DNA from: a virus
Virus record (IMG/VR): IMGVR_UViG_3300025379_000021
Coordinates: 1 to 45,384 of that record
DNA length: 45,384 nt
Strand: one strand, 5' to 3'
In this document: piece by piece, positions 8,047-16,259 of the stretch
Position numbering within the stretch: position 1 is the first letter of the stretch
Layout: every line of letters begins with the position of its first letter
The notes under the pieces: model-generated
What the model saw: only the letters and a program-made list of their open reading frames with translations
Databases searched by the model: none
What the model was told of the DNA's origin: nothing
Translations under genes and position numbers: made by a program

Positions 8047-9234
8047 ATGGCTATTACAGGCTACTCCGGACCGCTTATGGTATTTGGGCAGAGTCCGTTT
8101 ACTCCTAATGAGTACAACCCGGACATCGGTGGCTCATCTTTGTTTTATGCTGGTGCGGGGATCATGGACCCCCGCACTCCATTCACCTATCTACCGGGTG
8201 AGGCACAAGCAGCCGCTGATTTTGGCTGGTTGGGCTTTGACAACATTACGACGATTAATGCTGTTCCTTACACCAAGGCGGCTGGTGCAATCGTTACTTC
8301 CGCAAATGCTACCAGCGCCACTTTGACGTTGAATAGCAGCAACAGCGCCACGACGGGCGTCTACTATTCGACGAACTTTGTTCGTTCGGACACGGGCGCA
8401 ACTGACACGGTGCTGGCTACGGACGCCTACACGTCGGTCACCGCATCGTTCTCAAACGGTGTTATGACGATTACCGCGAACTCAGCAATGCCAGTTTCGG
8501 CTGGTATGGTTGTTATTTCGACGGCGGGTACGGTTTCTCAGGGCGTTGCGGCTGGTACGCAGATTGTATCTCAGTTGACGGGCGGTGCTGCTGGTCAGGG
8601 CGTTGCTGGTACTTACCAAACCAACTCCAACCTTACGGCTACTTCCGGTACGGTTACTTTGGCGTATCAAAACGTTCAGCAGTGTGTTGTTCCAAACAAC
8701 GCACAGACTCCGGGTGTTGTGCTTTGGAATCCTGCGGCTGTTGCTGGTCGTGCTGTTGCGGTTACTGCCGCATCGGGCGCTACCGCCACCACCGCTACGG
8801 TTTCTGGGTATGATTGCTATGGTTACCCATTGGTTGAGGCCATTACCATCACGGCTGGTTCTCAGGTTTCGGGTAAAAAGGCATTCAAGTACATCAAGAG
8901 CGTTGTTCTCAATGCCGCTGATGCTACCCATGCTTACTCGGTCGATACGACGGACGTTTTTGGTTTCCCAATTCGTTCGGACGCATTTGGTGACATTTTG
9001 GTCAACTACGCAACGTCTTTGACGGCTACTACGTTGATCACTGCCGCCACCAACTATGTCGCATCGGATCGTACGGTAGCAACAAGCACAACTGGCGACG
9101 TACGCGGTACGTTTGGCGCATTTACCTCTGGTACGGGCGCTAACAAACTGATCGTTCGTCAGTCTCCACAACCTTACATGGTACAAACCGCTAATCCGGG
9201 CCTGTTTGGTGTCACCCAGTATAGTAACTTTTAA
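8047..9234 (+). CDS. Virion structural protein with inserted beta module
   Basis: 395 residues, low in charge, beta-rich. The N-terminal 80 residues (SPFTPNEYNPDIGGSSLFYA) and the C-terminal half (GRAVAVTAASGATATTATVSGYDCYG; GKKAFKYIKSVV) look like one domain family common in uncultured podoviruses. Between them, residues about 129-204 form a repeat-like beta module (PVSAGMVVISTAGTVSQGVA, then GQGVAGTYQ) that reappears in the gp10-like protein encoded at 21708. The gene follows the capsid gene with AAAGGAG 8 bases before the ATG. A minor capsid or head-surface protein is likely; the exact site is unknown. Confidence 0.7.
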   Translation: MAITGYSGPLMVFGQSPFTPNEYNPDIGGSSLFYAGAGIMDPRTPFTYLPGEAQAAADFGWLGFDNITTINAVPYTKAAGAIVTSANATSATLTLNSSNSATTGVYYSTNFVRSDTGATDTVLATDAYTSVTASFSNGVMTITANSAMPVSAGMVVISTAGTVSQGVAAGTQIVSQLTGGAAGQGVAGTYQTNSNLTATSGTVTLAYQNVQQCVVPNNAQTPGVVLWNPAAVAGRAVAVTAASGATATTATVSGYDCYGYPLVEAITITAGSQVSGKKAFKYIKSVVLNAADATHAYSVDTTDVFGFPIRSDAFGDILVNYATSLTATTLITAATNYVASDRTVATSTTGDVRGTFGAFTSGTGANKLIVRQSPQPYMVQTANPGLFGVTQYSNF

Positions 9235-9244
9235 GGAGTAGACC

Positions 9245-9670
9245 ATGAAAGGTCATAAGCATCACGAAATGCATGGTGAACACCACGCCCACGGCGGCGC
9301 GGCTCACCATATGGTAAAGAAGCATTCTATGCATTCGATCAAGCGCGCTGCCCACAAAAAGGGCGGCAAGGTTGAATCGCCAATGCATGGTGAAGTAGAC
9401 GAAGATCCAACGCCAAACGAAGTGTACGCTGGCGCTGGTTCGCACACCGTACATGAAGCTGGCGAAAAGCATGCTGCCCGCAAGCGCGGTGGCCGTACTC
9501 ACAAGGCGCACAAGCACCTTGAGATGCATGGTCATCATGCTCATCACCGCCTTGACCGCCCTGCCCGTAAGTCGGGTGGTGCAGTTGGTGGCGCTGAAAT
9601 GCGTCCATTCTCTGCTGCCAACAAGGTTAAAACCCCTGCTGGCCGCATGGTGGAGCCGGGGGAGTCGTAA
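9245..9670 (+). CDS. His/Lys/Gly-rich virion-type protein with GGR motifs
   Basis: 141 residues, exceptionally rich in His and basic residues (HKHHEMHGEHHAHGG at the N-terminus; HKHLEMHGHHAHHRL near residue 90). It contains three Gly-Gly motifs: HKKGGKV, RKRGGRTHKAHKH and RKSGGAVGG. The ribosome site is AAGGAG. Such His clusters can bind divalent metal. The stop at 9668 is followed in the -1 frame by an open stretch (9631-9873) that encodes a conserved-looking domain without any start codon, so this gene may really be the first part of a roughly 208-residue frameshift product. Confidence 0.7.
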   Translation: MKGHKHHEMHGEHHAHGGAAHHMVKKHSMHSIKRAAHKKGGKVESPMHGEVDEDPTPNEVYAGAGSHTVHEAGEKHAARKRGGRTHKAHKHLEMHGHHAHHRLDRPARKSGGAVGGAEMRPFSAANKVKTPAGRMVEPGES

Positions 9671-9873
9671 GCCGTCAGCATCATGCTGATGGCGGCGGAG
9701 CGAAGTGGATTCAGGGTGCTATCAAGCATCCCGGCGCACTTCACCGACAACTTCACGTCCCGGCTGGGGAAAAGATCCCCGCCAAGAAATTGACCAAGGC
9801 GGCACACAGCGAGAACCCTACTCTTGCTAAACGCGCCAGACTTGCTCAGACGTTGAAGAAAATGCACGATTAA
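9631..9873 (+). CDS. Probable -1 frame continuation of the His-rich gene
   Basis: This frame is open from just after a TAA at 9628 to a TAA at 9871 and contains no ATG, GTG or TTG before codons deep inside the domain. The encoded segment (KWIQGAIKHPGALHRQL, then GEKIPAKKLTKAA, then NPTLAKRARLAQTLKKM) is a conserved small phage domain I recognise at the C-terminus of GG-motif proteins. The only slippery stretch in the permitted window is the GGGGG run at 9658-9662 (codons CCG GGG GAG). A -1 shift there fuses ...MVEPG to GVVSRQHHADGGG. The cause may be programmed frameshifting or a homopolymer error in the sequence. Confidence 0.6.
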   Translation, partial: NPCWPHGGAGGVVSRQHHADGGGAKWIQGAIKHPGALHRQLHVPAGEKIPAKKLTKAAHSENPTLAKRARLAQTLKKMHD

Positions 9874-9876
9874 GTG

Positions 9877-9902
9877 GGGGGCTGCGGCCCCCTTCTTTCT
9901 TC
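9877..9902 (+). terminator. Rho-independent terminator
   Basis: GGGGGC (9877-9882) pairs with GCCCCC (9887-9892) around a TGCG tetraloop, followed by TTCTTTCTTC. It comes 3 bases after the stop of the -1 frame extension. That position supports 9873, not 9670, as the true end of the preceding gene. Confidence 0.75.
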
Positions 9903-9912
9903 GGAGGATTAC

Positions 9913-10158
9913 ATGACTGCTGCATGGACAAGATCAGAAGGTAAATCCCCATCCGGTGGCTTAAATGCCAAAGGACGGGCTTCGTATCATTCTGAAACGG
10001 GCGGAACCTTAAAGGCTCCAACAAAAAATACGCATAACTCCCGGCACAAGTCATTTTGCAGCCGGATGGAAGGGGAACGTGCCAAAATGACCAACATGAA
10101 AAACAAGCACGACCCAGAAAGTCGCATTAACAAAGCTTTAAGAAAATGGGGTTGCTAA
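9913..10158 (+). CDS. DUF6321-like small phage protein
   Basis: 81 residues from the ATG at 9913, which has GGAGG 7 bases upstream; a GTG at 9874 in the same frame lies inside the terminator and is unlikely. The sequence WTRSEGKSPSGGLNAKGRAS, then SFCSRMEGERAKMT and DPESRINKALRKW, is the pattern I associate with DUF6321, widespread in marine cyanophages and pelagiphages. Function is unknown; the basic charge and small size suggest nucleic-acid contact. It begins a run of very short genes with almost no spacing. Confidence 0.75.
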   Translation: MTAAWTRSEGKSPSGGLNAKGRASYHSETGGTLKAPTKNTHNSRHKSFCSRMEGERAKMTNMKNKHDPESRINKALRKWGC

Positions 10159-10159
10159 C

Positions 10160-10240
10160 ATGGTTGTAGGTTTATCATTCGGTGAAATCGTCAATGTTAT
10201 CCTTTCCGGCATCATTATTATTTTGTTGGTGCAAAAATAA
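10160..10240 (+). CDS. Tiny single-pass membrane peptide
   Basis: 26 residues (MVVGLSFGEIVNVILSGIII, then ILLVQK), almost all one hydrophobic helix with a Lys at the end. It starts one base after the preceding stop, and its TAA shares an A with the next ATG (TAATG), so it is tightly placed in the operon. It could be a small holin-like or membrane-modulating peptide, but nothing beyond the hydrophobic segment supports a function. Short ORFs of this size can occur by chance; the tight spacing on both sides is the main argument for it. Confidence 0.45.
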   Translation: MVVGLSFGEIVNVILSGIIIILLVQK

Positions 10241-10404
10241 TGGAAAAGAAACCATTCTGGAAACATCCCGCTGAAAAAGATGCTCATCATAAGCATTTGA
10301 CGGCAAAACAGAAATCCACTGCAAAGGCCCATGCAAGAGCGGCTGGCCGTCCTTATCCAAATGCTGTCGATAATATTGCAATTGCACGTAAAAAGGGTAA
10401 ATAA
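10240..10404 (+). CDS. Small basic phage protein
   Basis: 54 residues, coupled to the previous ORF by TAATG. The sequence (TAKQKSTAKAHARAAGRPYP then NAVDNIAIARKKGK) matches a recurrent small family in uncultured phages characterised by K.KA.A.AAGRPYPN.VDN.AAA. It is strongly basic and helical. No function is known. A DNA-associated or virion-internal role is possible from charge and neighbours. Confidence 0.65.
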   Translation: MEKKPFWKHPAEKDAHHKHLTAKQKSTAKAHARAAGRPYPNAVDNIAIARKKGK

Positions 10405-10406
10405 TT

Positions 10407-11222
10407 ATGACCAGTCAAGCCTTTGTCATTAACGATTCTGTTACTAAACGTGGCTTGCATGAGCCTTTTGAATTGCAGGTTGCACGTAACCAAATTACGG
10501 GTCATCAGCCTGTTGAGATTTTTGGGTACAGCACACAAGTTGCAGGGACAGCCCTTGGCCCATTGTGGGAAGGTTTGACGCAATCTGGCGGCGCATACGC
10601 GTACCCAAGTTCTGCTGGTCAAATTGTCCTTCTTAGCGCATCTGGCGCAACGGACGCTGGTTTAATTGTTCAAGTTAATGGTTTGGATTCAAGTTTTAAC
10701 GTTCTTTCGGAACTTGTAACATTAAACGGGTCCGGAACAGCAACCACCACTAATTCTTATTATCGCATTAACGGGCTGTTTATTACTAACGGTTTAAATG
10801 CGGGCATTATTACCGCTAAAATTTCAACCGTTCTTTACGCGCAAATTAATGCGGGTATTGGTCAGACGCAAATGTCAATTTATACGGTTCCAAATGGTTT
10901 TACGTTTTATTTGACATATGTTCAAGGTAACGCCAGCATTGGGTTTACATCCAGCAATTACATGCTTTATGCGGAATTAAATAAATTTAACCTTTCCGGC
11001 ACAGTTGTTGAAAATGGATACACTTATACGGTGAATGGCAATACAACTTTGCTTTCTCAATCTCCGTTTGTGCAAATTTTTAATATTCCATACACAATTG
11101 CTCCAGCGCATCCCGGCGGCACAGATATTCAGTTCCAAATGAAATCTAACACTGGCGGTCCATTTGTTGGGTCAATTTTTGCGGGCGGCTATTTAGTAGC
11201 AAACGACGGTACTATCTTCTAA
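10407..11222 (+). CDS. Virion structural protein
   Basis: 271 residues, beta-rich, Asn/Thr/Gly-rich and low in charge. The N-terminal pattern FELQVARNQITGHQPVEIFG belongs to a family repeatedly found in uncultured podoviruses between capsid and adaptor genes. The middle holds Tyr/Asn-rich strands and the end (AGGYLVANDGTIF) resembles an exposed beta barrel. It starts 2 bases after the previous stop. A head-surface or vertex protein is my best guess. I see no catalytic motif. Confidence 0.65.
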   Translation: MTSQAFVINDSVTKRGLHEPFELQVARNQITGHQPVEIFGYSTQVAGTALGPLWEGLTQSGGAYAYPSSAGQIVLLSASGATDAGLIVQVNGLDSSFNVLSELVTLNGSGTATTTNSYYRINGLFITNGLNAGIITAKISTVLYAQINAGIGQTQMSIYTVPNGFTFYLTYVQGNASIGFTSSNYMLYAELNKFNLSGTVVENGYTYTVNGNTTLLSQSPFVQIFNIPYTIAPAHPGGTDIQFQMKSNTGGPFVGSIFAGGYLVANDGTIF

Positions 11223-11231
11223 GGATAGAAA

Positions 11232-11930
11232 ATGACCACCAGCGGCACTTATGCGTTTAATCCGTCGCTTGGCGAAATCGTCTTGAATGCGTATGCACGT
11301 TGCGGCGTACGCAGGACCGCCATTATGCAAGAGCATATGACGGATGCACGATTTGAAACCAACCTCATGCTTGCCTCTTGGGCTAACCAAGGGGTTAACT
11401 TGTGGGAAGTTGTGCTTATTTCCGTGCCATTGGTGCAGGGCCAAACGACATATACGGTCCCGCAAAAGGTTGTGATGATTCTTGATGCCGTTATTCAGCA
11501 GAATACTGGCACTTCATCGCAATTTGACCGTGTTATTATGCCTATTTCCCGCACAGAATACAGCCAAACGCCAAATAAGTTGCAACAAGCACCGCCTACG
11601 GTATTCTGGTTTGACCGTTTAATTAACCCAACGGTTACATTGTGGCCCGTTCCTGATCAAAGTAATGTTTATACGTTGAACTATTATGCGGTGACGCAGA
11701 TTCAAGATGCTGAATTAACAGACGCGCAGACGGTTGACGTTCCATATCGCTGGTTAGATGCCTTGGCGGCAGGTTTGGCGGCACGTCTGGCGGCTATTTA
11801 TGCGCCGGATCGCATGCAAATGTTGGAGGCTAAGGCCCAGCAAGCGTATATGATAGCTGCTACACAGGATACGGAAAATGTTGGACTTTATATAATGCCT
11901 GGATTAGCGGGATATTTTAGGGTTTCTTAA
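11232..11930 (+). CDS. Head-tail adaptor (P22 gp4 / tail tubular A-like)
   Basis: 232 residues. Proteins of this type attach below the portal and connect to the tail. The N-terminal helices (LGEIVLNAYARCGVRRTAI; MLASWANQGVNLWEV), the beta hairpin VPLVQGQTTYTVPQKVVMIL, the segment TVTLWPVPDQ...YTLNYYAV, and the final helix (YRWLDALAAGLAARLAAIYA) follow the arrangement of this adaptor group in uncultured phages. A second, distinct adaptor is encoded at 20775. The gene starts at ATG after AAGGATAG. Confidence 0.72.
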   Translation: MTTSGTYAFNPSLGEIVLNAYARCGVRRTAIMQEHMTDARFETNLMLASWANQGVNLWEVVLISVPLVQGQTTYTVPQKVVMILDAVIQQNTGTSSQFDRVIMPISRTEYSQTPNKLQQAPPTVFWFDRLINPTVTLWPVPDQSNVYTLNYYAVTQIQDAELTDAQTVDVPYRWLDALAAGLAARLAAIYAPDRMQMLEAKAQQAYMIAATQDTENVGLYIMPGLAGYFRVS

Positions 11931-11932
11931 CA

Positions 11933-12055
11933 ATGGCTTACATAGTTTACGTAGCGACAAACATTGTAAACGGGAACCGCTATATTGGCGTTACATCCCG
12001 TGGTTTGTCATATCGTAAAACTCATGCACAAAACTGGATGGAGATTTTGCATTAA
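11933..12055 (+). pseudogene. N-terminal remnant of a GIY-YIG homing endonuclease
   Basis: A 40-residue ORF (AYIVYVATNIVNGNRYIGVT, then SRGLSYRKTHAQNW) carries the first third of the GIY-YIG nuclease fold: Tyr6 of the GIY-like strand, Y17-I18-G19, and a following helix with R28 and H31. Intact enzymes need a further catalytic Glu and usually a DNA-binding tail, both absent here, so it is expected to be inactive. It starts 2 bases after the adaptor stop and its TAA overlaps the next ATG (TAATG), so the deletion left translational coupling in place. Confidence 0.7.
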
Positions 12056-12783
12056 TGGCGTATCGTCCCCACGGCCATGCTTATGCAAATCCAAGCGCAC
12101 CATCGGCATGGGGGCGGTGTGATAGATGTTCGTTTATTTTTTTGCATAAAGCATTGAAATGGCAGTTTGATTTTCGTGGCCCGCAATTGCAGAACCTGCG
12201 ATTTTTGGTGTGCGAAAAATGCTATGACAAGCCACAGGCACAGTTGAAGCCTATTTTGACTACACAAGATCCGATTCCTGTGTTGAACGCCCGCCCAGAT
12301 TCGTATGACATATACAATACCAGTAATCTGGCGGAACCCGGCTTTACGGTTAACACCGCCACTGGCATTCCCGTCCCCAATAACGTGGATTTGATTACGG
12401 AAAGCGGTCAGAATCTTACGGTTCAGCCAATTGGCAAGCCAGCGGACCTTGATCCAAATGCGCTAATGCCACTGATCAACCAGACGGTTTTTGATGTACT
12501 TTTGCCCGTTGTGTCTATCACCGCTAACGGCACAACTACTATTACCGTAACACTTTCTACCGCAAATAACCTTGTAACTAATAGCCAAATATCAGTTACG
12601 GGTACGACAAATAATGATGCTATGGGGATGTTTAGCATTACTGTTTTGTCAGCTACAGTCTTCACATATCAAGCCAACAAAGCTATACCTTCTGGTGGAC
12701 TTTTGGGGGCAAATACACGTATAGTAACAGCGTCCGTTGGTATACCGCCGCAATACACACAAATCGTTCAGACAGGTGCGTAA
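12055..12783 (+). CDS. Zinc-ribbon virion protein with C-terminal beta module
   Basis: 242 residues. C22-x2-C25 and C53-x2-C56 (CDRC and CEKC) form a likely zinc ribbon. The surrounding sequence (SAWGRCDRC; LKWQFDFRGPQLQNLRFLVC) belongs to a recurrent structural family of uncultured podoviruses placed after the adaptor gene. Residues about 156-215 are a separate beta module (TITVTLSTANNLVTNSQISV) like those inserted in the proteins encoded at 20775 and 21708. The start ATG overlaps the stop of the GIY-YIG remnant. It may anchor fibres to the neck, but that is inferred only from position before the fibre genes. Confidence 0.7.
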   Translation: MAYRPHGHAYANPSAPSAWGRCDRCSFIFLHKALKWQFDFRGPQLQNLRFLVCEKCYDKPQAQLKPILTTQDPIPVLNARPDSYDIYNTSNLAEPGFTVNTATGIPVPNNVDLITESGQNLTVQPIGKPADLDPNALMPLINQTVFDVLLPVVSITANGTTTITVTLSTANNLVTNSQISVTGTTNNDAMGMFSITVLSATVFTYQANKAIPSGGLLGANTRIVTASVGIPPQYTQIVQTGA

Positions 12784-15732
12784 ATGTCAAATGTTTCCAT
12801 TTCAAACCTGCCTTCAACGACAGCGGCAACGGCCAACAATCAAATTCCTGCTGTTCAAAACGGTACGACTGTTTATTTAACCGTAGACCAGATTGCGCAA
12901 TATACGCAGCAAACGTACCCAATTACGGGCATTACTTCTATTACCGCTCAATCTCCGTTATCTGGCGGCACTATTACGTCTTCTGGCACGATTGGGTTGA
13001 CGACCAGCAGTATTACCAATTCGTATCTTGCTCCTATGGCGGCGAACACCATCAAGGGGAACAATACGGGGTCGTCGGCAAATCCGACGGATTTAACTGT
13101 TTTAAACCTTCAAAACATGCTTGGCTTTGGGACAACCACTGCCAATACGGTTCTTGCAAATATTACGGGAACAGGCAACGCAATGGCAGCAACGTCTGTT
13201 ACGGCGTTGTTTGATAGTGCATTTACAAGCACCCAAGGTTCTATTTTATACCGCAGCGCAACAAACTGGGTTCCTCTTGGGCCTTCTTCTGCGGGTGCTA
13301 TCCTTATTTCTGGCGGCCCAAGCGCCAACCCTTCTTGGTCTACGTTGGCTGGTTCTGGAACTGTAACAAATATTAGCACCGGAACTGGTCTTACGGGCGG
13401 ACCTATTACAACATCTGGTACGATTAGCATTGCAAATACGACCGTGACTGCGGGTTCTTATGGCACTGCCTCATCCGTTCCTTCAATTACGGTCAATGCA
13501 CAAGGTCAATTAACCACCGCCAGCAATACGGCAATTGCAATTTCTGGATCACAAATTACATCCGGAACGATTGGCTCTGCCTATCTTAGCGGTTCTTATA
13601 CCGGAATTACTGGGGTTGGAACGCTTACGGCTGGTACATGGAATGCTTCCACCATCGGCGTTTCTTATGGCGGAACCGGGACAACAACTTCTACGGGGTC
13701 CGGCAACGTCGTTCTTTCTAATTCCCCAACATTAACAACGCCCAATCTTGGAACACCATCCGCGGTCACATTAACTAATGCGACGGGCCTTCCGCTAAAT
13801 ACAGGGGTAACTGGAACATTACCAATTACGAATGGCGGAACGGGTATTACTTCGTTTGGAACTGGCGTTCAAACAGCCTTGGGTCAAAACGTTACAGGCA
13901 CGGGCGGAATTGTTTTAACGACATCCCCAACACTTGTAACTCCGGCACTTGGTACTCCAGCATCCGGCGTTATGACCAATGTAACAGGTTTACCGTTAAC
14001 AACGGGCGTGACTGGTACGCTTCCTATTGCCAATGGCGGAACGGGTATTACCTCTTTTGGTACGGGCGTTCAAACGGCTTTGGGTCAAAACGTCACTGGC
14101 TCAGGTGGAATTGTTCTTGCAACATCACCTACGCTTGTTACTCCGACGCTTGGGGCAGCGTCTGCCACCAGCGTTTCTATGACATCTGGTACGGTTTCAA
14201 GCACACCGGTCAATCCAACGGATATTGCAAATAAGTCCTATGTGGATTCGGTTGCTCAGGGATTGGATGTAAAATCTCCAGTTCTTGTTGGGACAACAGC
14301 AAATATTACATTGTCTGGAGAACAGACAATTGATGGAATTTTAACATCTTCCAGCAGAGTTTTGGTTAAAAACCAGACAACGCAATCACAAAACGGAATT
14401 TATGTTTCTTCTTCTGGCGCATGGAGCCGTTCTTCTGACGCAAATACATGGAACCAATTGGTTTCAGCATTTGTTTTTGTTGAAGAGGGGACAACACAGG
14501 CTGATACTGGTTGGGTCTGTACGGTTGATCCGGGCGGAACTTTGGGAACTACGCCTGTTACTTGGGCGCAATTCTCTGGTGTGGGAACTTACCAAGCTGG
14601 TACAGGGCTTACATTATCAGGCAACGTATTCAGCATCACCAATACGACTGTTACGGCAAGTTCTTACGGTTCTTCTACCGCCATACCGACATTTACGGTT
14701 AATGCTCAAGGCCAGTTAACGGCTGCTTCTACGGCGGCAGTTATTGCCCCCGCTGGCACATTGTCCGGTACAACCCTTAATTCTACGGTAGTTTCTTCTT
14801 CATTAACCAGCGTTGGAACGATTGCAACAGGTGTGTGGCAGGGAACAACCATTGGCGTTGCTTATGGCGGCACTGGGGCTACAACACTTACATCAAATGG
14901 TGTTTTATACGGAAACGGAACAAGCGCAATCCAAGCCACGGCAGTTGGATCAACTGGGCAAGTTTTAATTGGAAATACTGGCGCTGCTCCTTCTTGGGCA
15001 AATCCTTCAACCGTCGCAGTTTCATCCATTTCATTTGGCACAACTGGCCTTACCCCATCCACCGCCACACAGGGGGCTGTAACAGTTGCTGGTACATTAG
15101 TTGCGGCTAATGGTGGTACGGGTCAATCGTCTTATACGGTTGGTGACTTATTGTATGCATCAACTACTACGGCGCTTTCTAAGTTGGCGGCAGTAGCTAC
15201 TGGATCAGTTTTGGTATCTGCTGGTACGGGTACGGCTCCGGCGTATTCTGCCACACCAAGTGTTACATCTTTGACCGCCGCATCGGTATATGGTGGCACG
15301 GGTACAGGTTCGTCACTTACCTTGCAATCAACAACTGGCGTTGGCGCTACTGATTCTATTGTAATGAAGGTGGGCAATGCGGGTGCTGTGACGGCATTGT
15401 CGATTGCTACAACGGGTATTGTGTCATTCCCAACCACCGGGGCTATTGTTCTTCCGGTGGGTACGACGGCTCAGGAGCCAACGGGTCAAACCGGAATGTT
15501 GCGGTTTAATTCTTCAACCGCCGGATTTGAAGGATACAACGGAACTGCGTGGTCTGGTTTGGGTGGCGCAACAGGCGGCGGAACTGACCAGATTTTCTGG
15601 CAGAATGGTCAAACCGTGAATACATCTTACTCAATTCCTGCTAATACTAACTCAGGAACCTTCGGACCCATTGTTATTTCTTCCTCCGCCACGATCACTA
15701 TTCCAGCATCTTCAACTTGGACCGTAATATGA
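12784..15732 (+). CDS. Large tail fibre protein with internal repeats
   Basis: 982 residues, almost wholly Gly, Thr, Ser, Asn and Ala, as in trimeric beta-structured fibres that recognise host surface sugars. Repeats such as LPI.NGGTGITSFGTGVQTAL occur around residues 345 and 415. Residues about 475-600 form a well-known fibre module (NKSYVDSVAQGLDVKSPVLV; SRVLVKNQTTQSQNGIYV; FVFVEEGTTQADTGWVCTVD). The last 48 residues (DQIFWQNGQTVNTSYSIP...STWTVI) match the end of the small fibre at 20004. The stop overlaps the ATG of an HNH gene (ATGA). Confidence 0.85.
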   Translation: MSNVSISNLPSTTAATANNQIPAVQNGTTVYLTVDQIAQYTQQTYPITGITSITAQSPLSGGTITSSGTIGLTTSSITNSYLAPMAANTIKGNNTGSSANPTDLTVLNLQNMLGFGTTTANTVLANITGTGNAMAATSVTALFDSAFTSTQGSILYRSATNWVPLGPSSAGAILISGGPSANPSWSTLAGSGTVTNISTGTGLTGGPITTSGTISIANTTVTAGSYGTASSVPSITVNAQGQLTTASNTAIAISGSQITSGTIGSAYLSGSYTGITGVGTLTAGTWNASTIGVSYGGTGTTTSTGSGNVVLSNSPTLTTPNLGTPSAVTLTNATGLPLNTGVTGTLPITNGGTGITSFGTGVQTALGQNVTGTGGIVLTTSPTLVTPALGTPASGVMTNVTGLPLTTGVTGTLPIANGGTGITSFGTGVQTALGQNVTGSGGIVLATSPTLVTPTLGAASATSVSMTSGTVSSTPVNPTDIANKSYVDSVAQGLDVKSPVLVGTTANITLSGEQTIDGILTSSSRVLVKNQTTQSQNGIYVSSSGAWSRSSDANTWNQLVSAFVFVEEGTTQADTGWVCTVDPGGTLGTTPVTWAQFSGVGTYQAGTGLTLSGNVFSITNTTVTASSYGSSTAIPTFTVNAQGQLTAASTAAVIAPAGTLSGTTLNSTVVSSSLTSVGTIATGVWQGTTIGVAYGGTGATTLTSNGVLYGNGTSAIQATAVGSTGQVLIGNTGAAPSWANPSTVAVSSISFGTTGLTPSTATQGAVTVAGTLVAANGGTGQSSYTVGDLLYASTTTALSKLAAVATGSVLVSAGTGTAPAYSATPSVTSLTAASVYGGTGTGSSLTLQSTTGVGATDSIVMKVGNAGAVTALSIATTGIVSFPTTGAIVLPVGTTAQEPTGQTGMLRFNSSTAGFEGYNGTAWSGLGGATGGGTDQIFWQNGQTVNTSYSIPANTNSGTFGPIVISSSATITIPASSTWTVI
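13801..14155 (+). repeat. Two tandem copies of a ~201-bp fibre repeat unit
   Basis: 13801-13955 and 14002-14155 encode nearly the same segment (GTLPI.NGGTGITSF; GVQTALGQNVTG.GGIVL; SPTLVTP.LG). The DNA is diverged mostly at third positions, so the duplication is not recent or is kept by selection on the protein. Shorter related units continue upstream and downstream in the same gene. Confidence 0.75.
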
Positions 15733-16259
15733 GCATTTCTAATCTTACAAAAGATGAAGCAAAAACAGCATTTAACTATGTTGATGGTGTTCTTTTATGG
15801 AAACCCCGCAATATAAATAAAAATTGGGATACCCGTTGGAGCGGGAAACCTGCTGGGCGAACTAAATCTGATGGCCGTATGGATATTTCTTACGGTAATA
15901 AGCGCATAAAATATCACAGAGCAGTTTGGAATTGGTGGTTAGGCCATATTCCTGAAGATATGGAAATTGACCATATAAATGGCAATCCATCAGATAATCG
16001 TATTGAAAATCTTAGAATGTGCAGTCACCAAAACAATATGTTAAACCGCAAAATTCAATCCAATAATAAATGTGGAAATAAAAACATTTATTTTCGCAAA
16101 AACCGTAATGTTTGGGTTGTAGACATTAGCAATAAAGGAAAAAGGTTTGTTCAAGAATGCAAAACACTGGAAGAAGCAAAAGAAGTAGCATATAATGTAC
16201 GTATGGAATTGCATGGGCAGTTTGCTAATCACGGCCAACATCTGGCGGAGGCAGCATAA
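15729..16259 (+). CDS. HNH homing endonuclease with AP2-like DNA-binding domain
   Basis: 176 residues from the ATG at 15729, which overlaps the fibre stop as ATGA; an in-frame TTG at 15717 is less likely. The HNH core is KYHRAVWNWWLGHIP then MEIDHINGNPSDNRIENLRM. The C-terminal part (NKNIYFRKNRNVWVVDI then NKGKRFVQECKTLEEA) is the three-stranded AP2-type DNA-binding domain usual in free-standing phage HNH endonucleases. Such enzymes cut alleles lacking the gene and so spread. Its start and its stop (shared with the next ATG) are both coupled to neighbours. Confidence 0.85.
   Translation: MSISNLTKDEAKTAFNYVDGVLLWKPRNINKNWDTRWSGKPAGRTKSDGRMDISYGNKRIKYHRAVWNWWLGHIPEDMEIDHINGNPSDNRIENLRMCSHQNNMLNRKIQSNNKCGNKNIYFRKNRNVWVVDISNKGKRFVQECKTLEEAKEVAYNVRMELHGQFANHGQHLAEAA

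Noticed and set aside
8482-9246. A 254-residue minus-strand ORF opposite the structural gene at 8047
   Set aside because: Composition (Arg/Asn/Ser/Thr) is that of an antisense frame to Thr/Ala/Val-rich coding sequence; there is no start signal.
13110-15437. Several Val/Pro-rich minus-strand ORFs opposite the large fibre gene
   Set aside because: They mirror the Gly/Thr/Asn codon bias of the fibre and have no ribosome sites or recognisable motifs.
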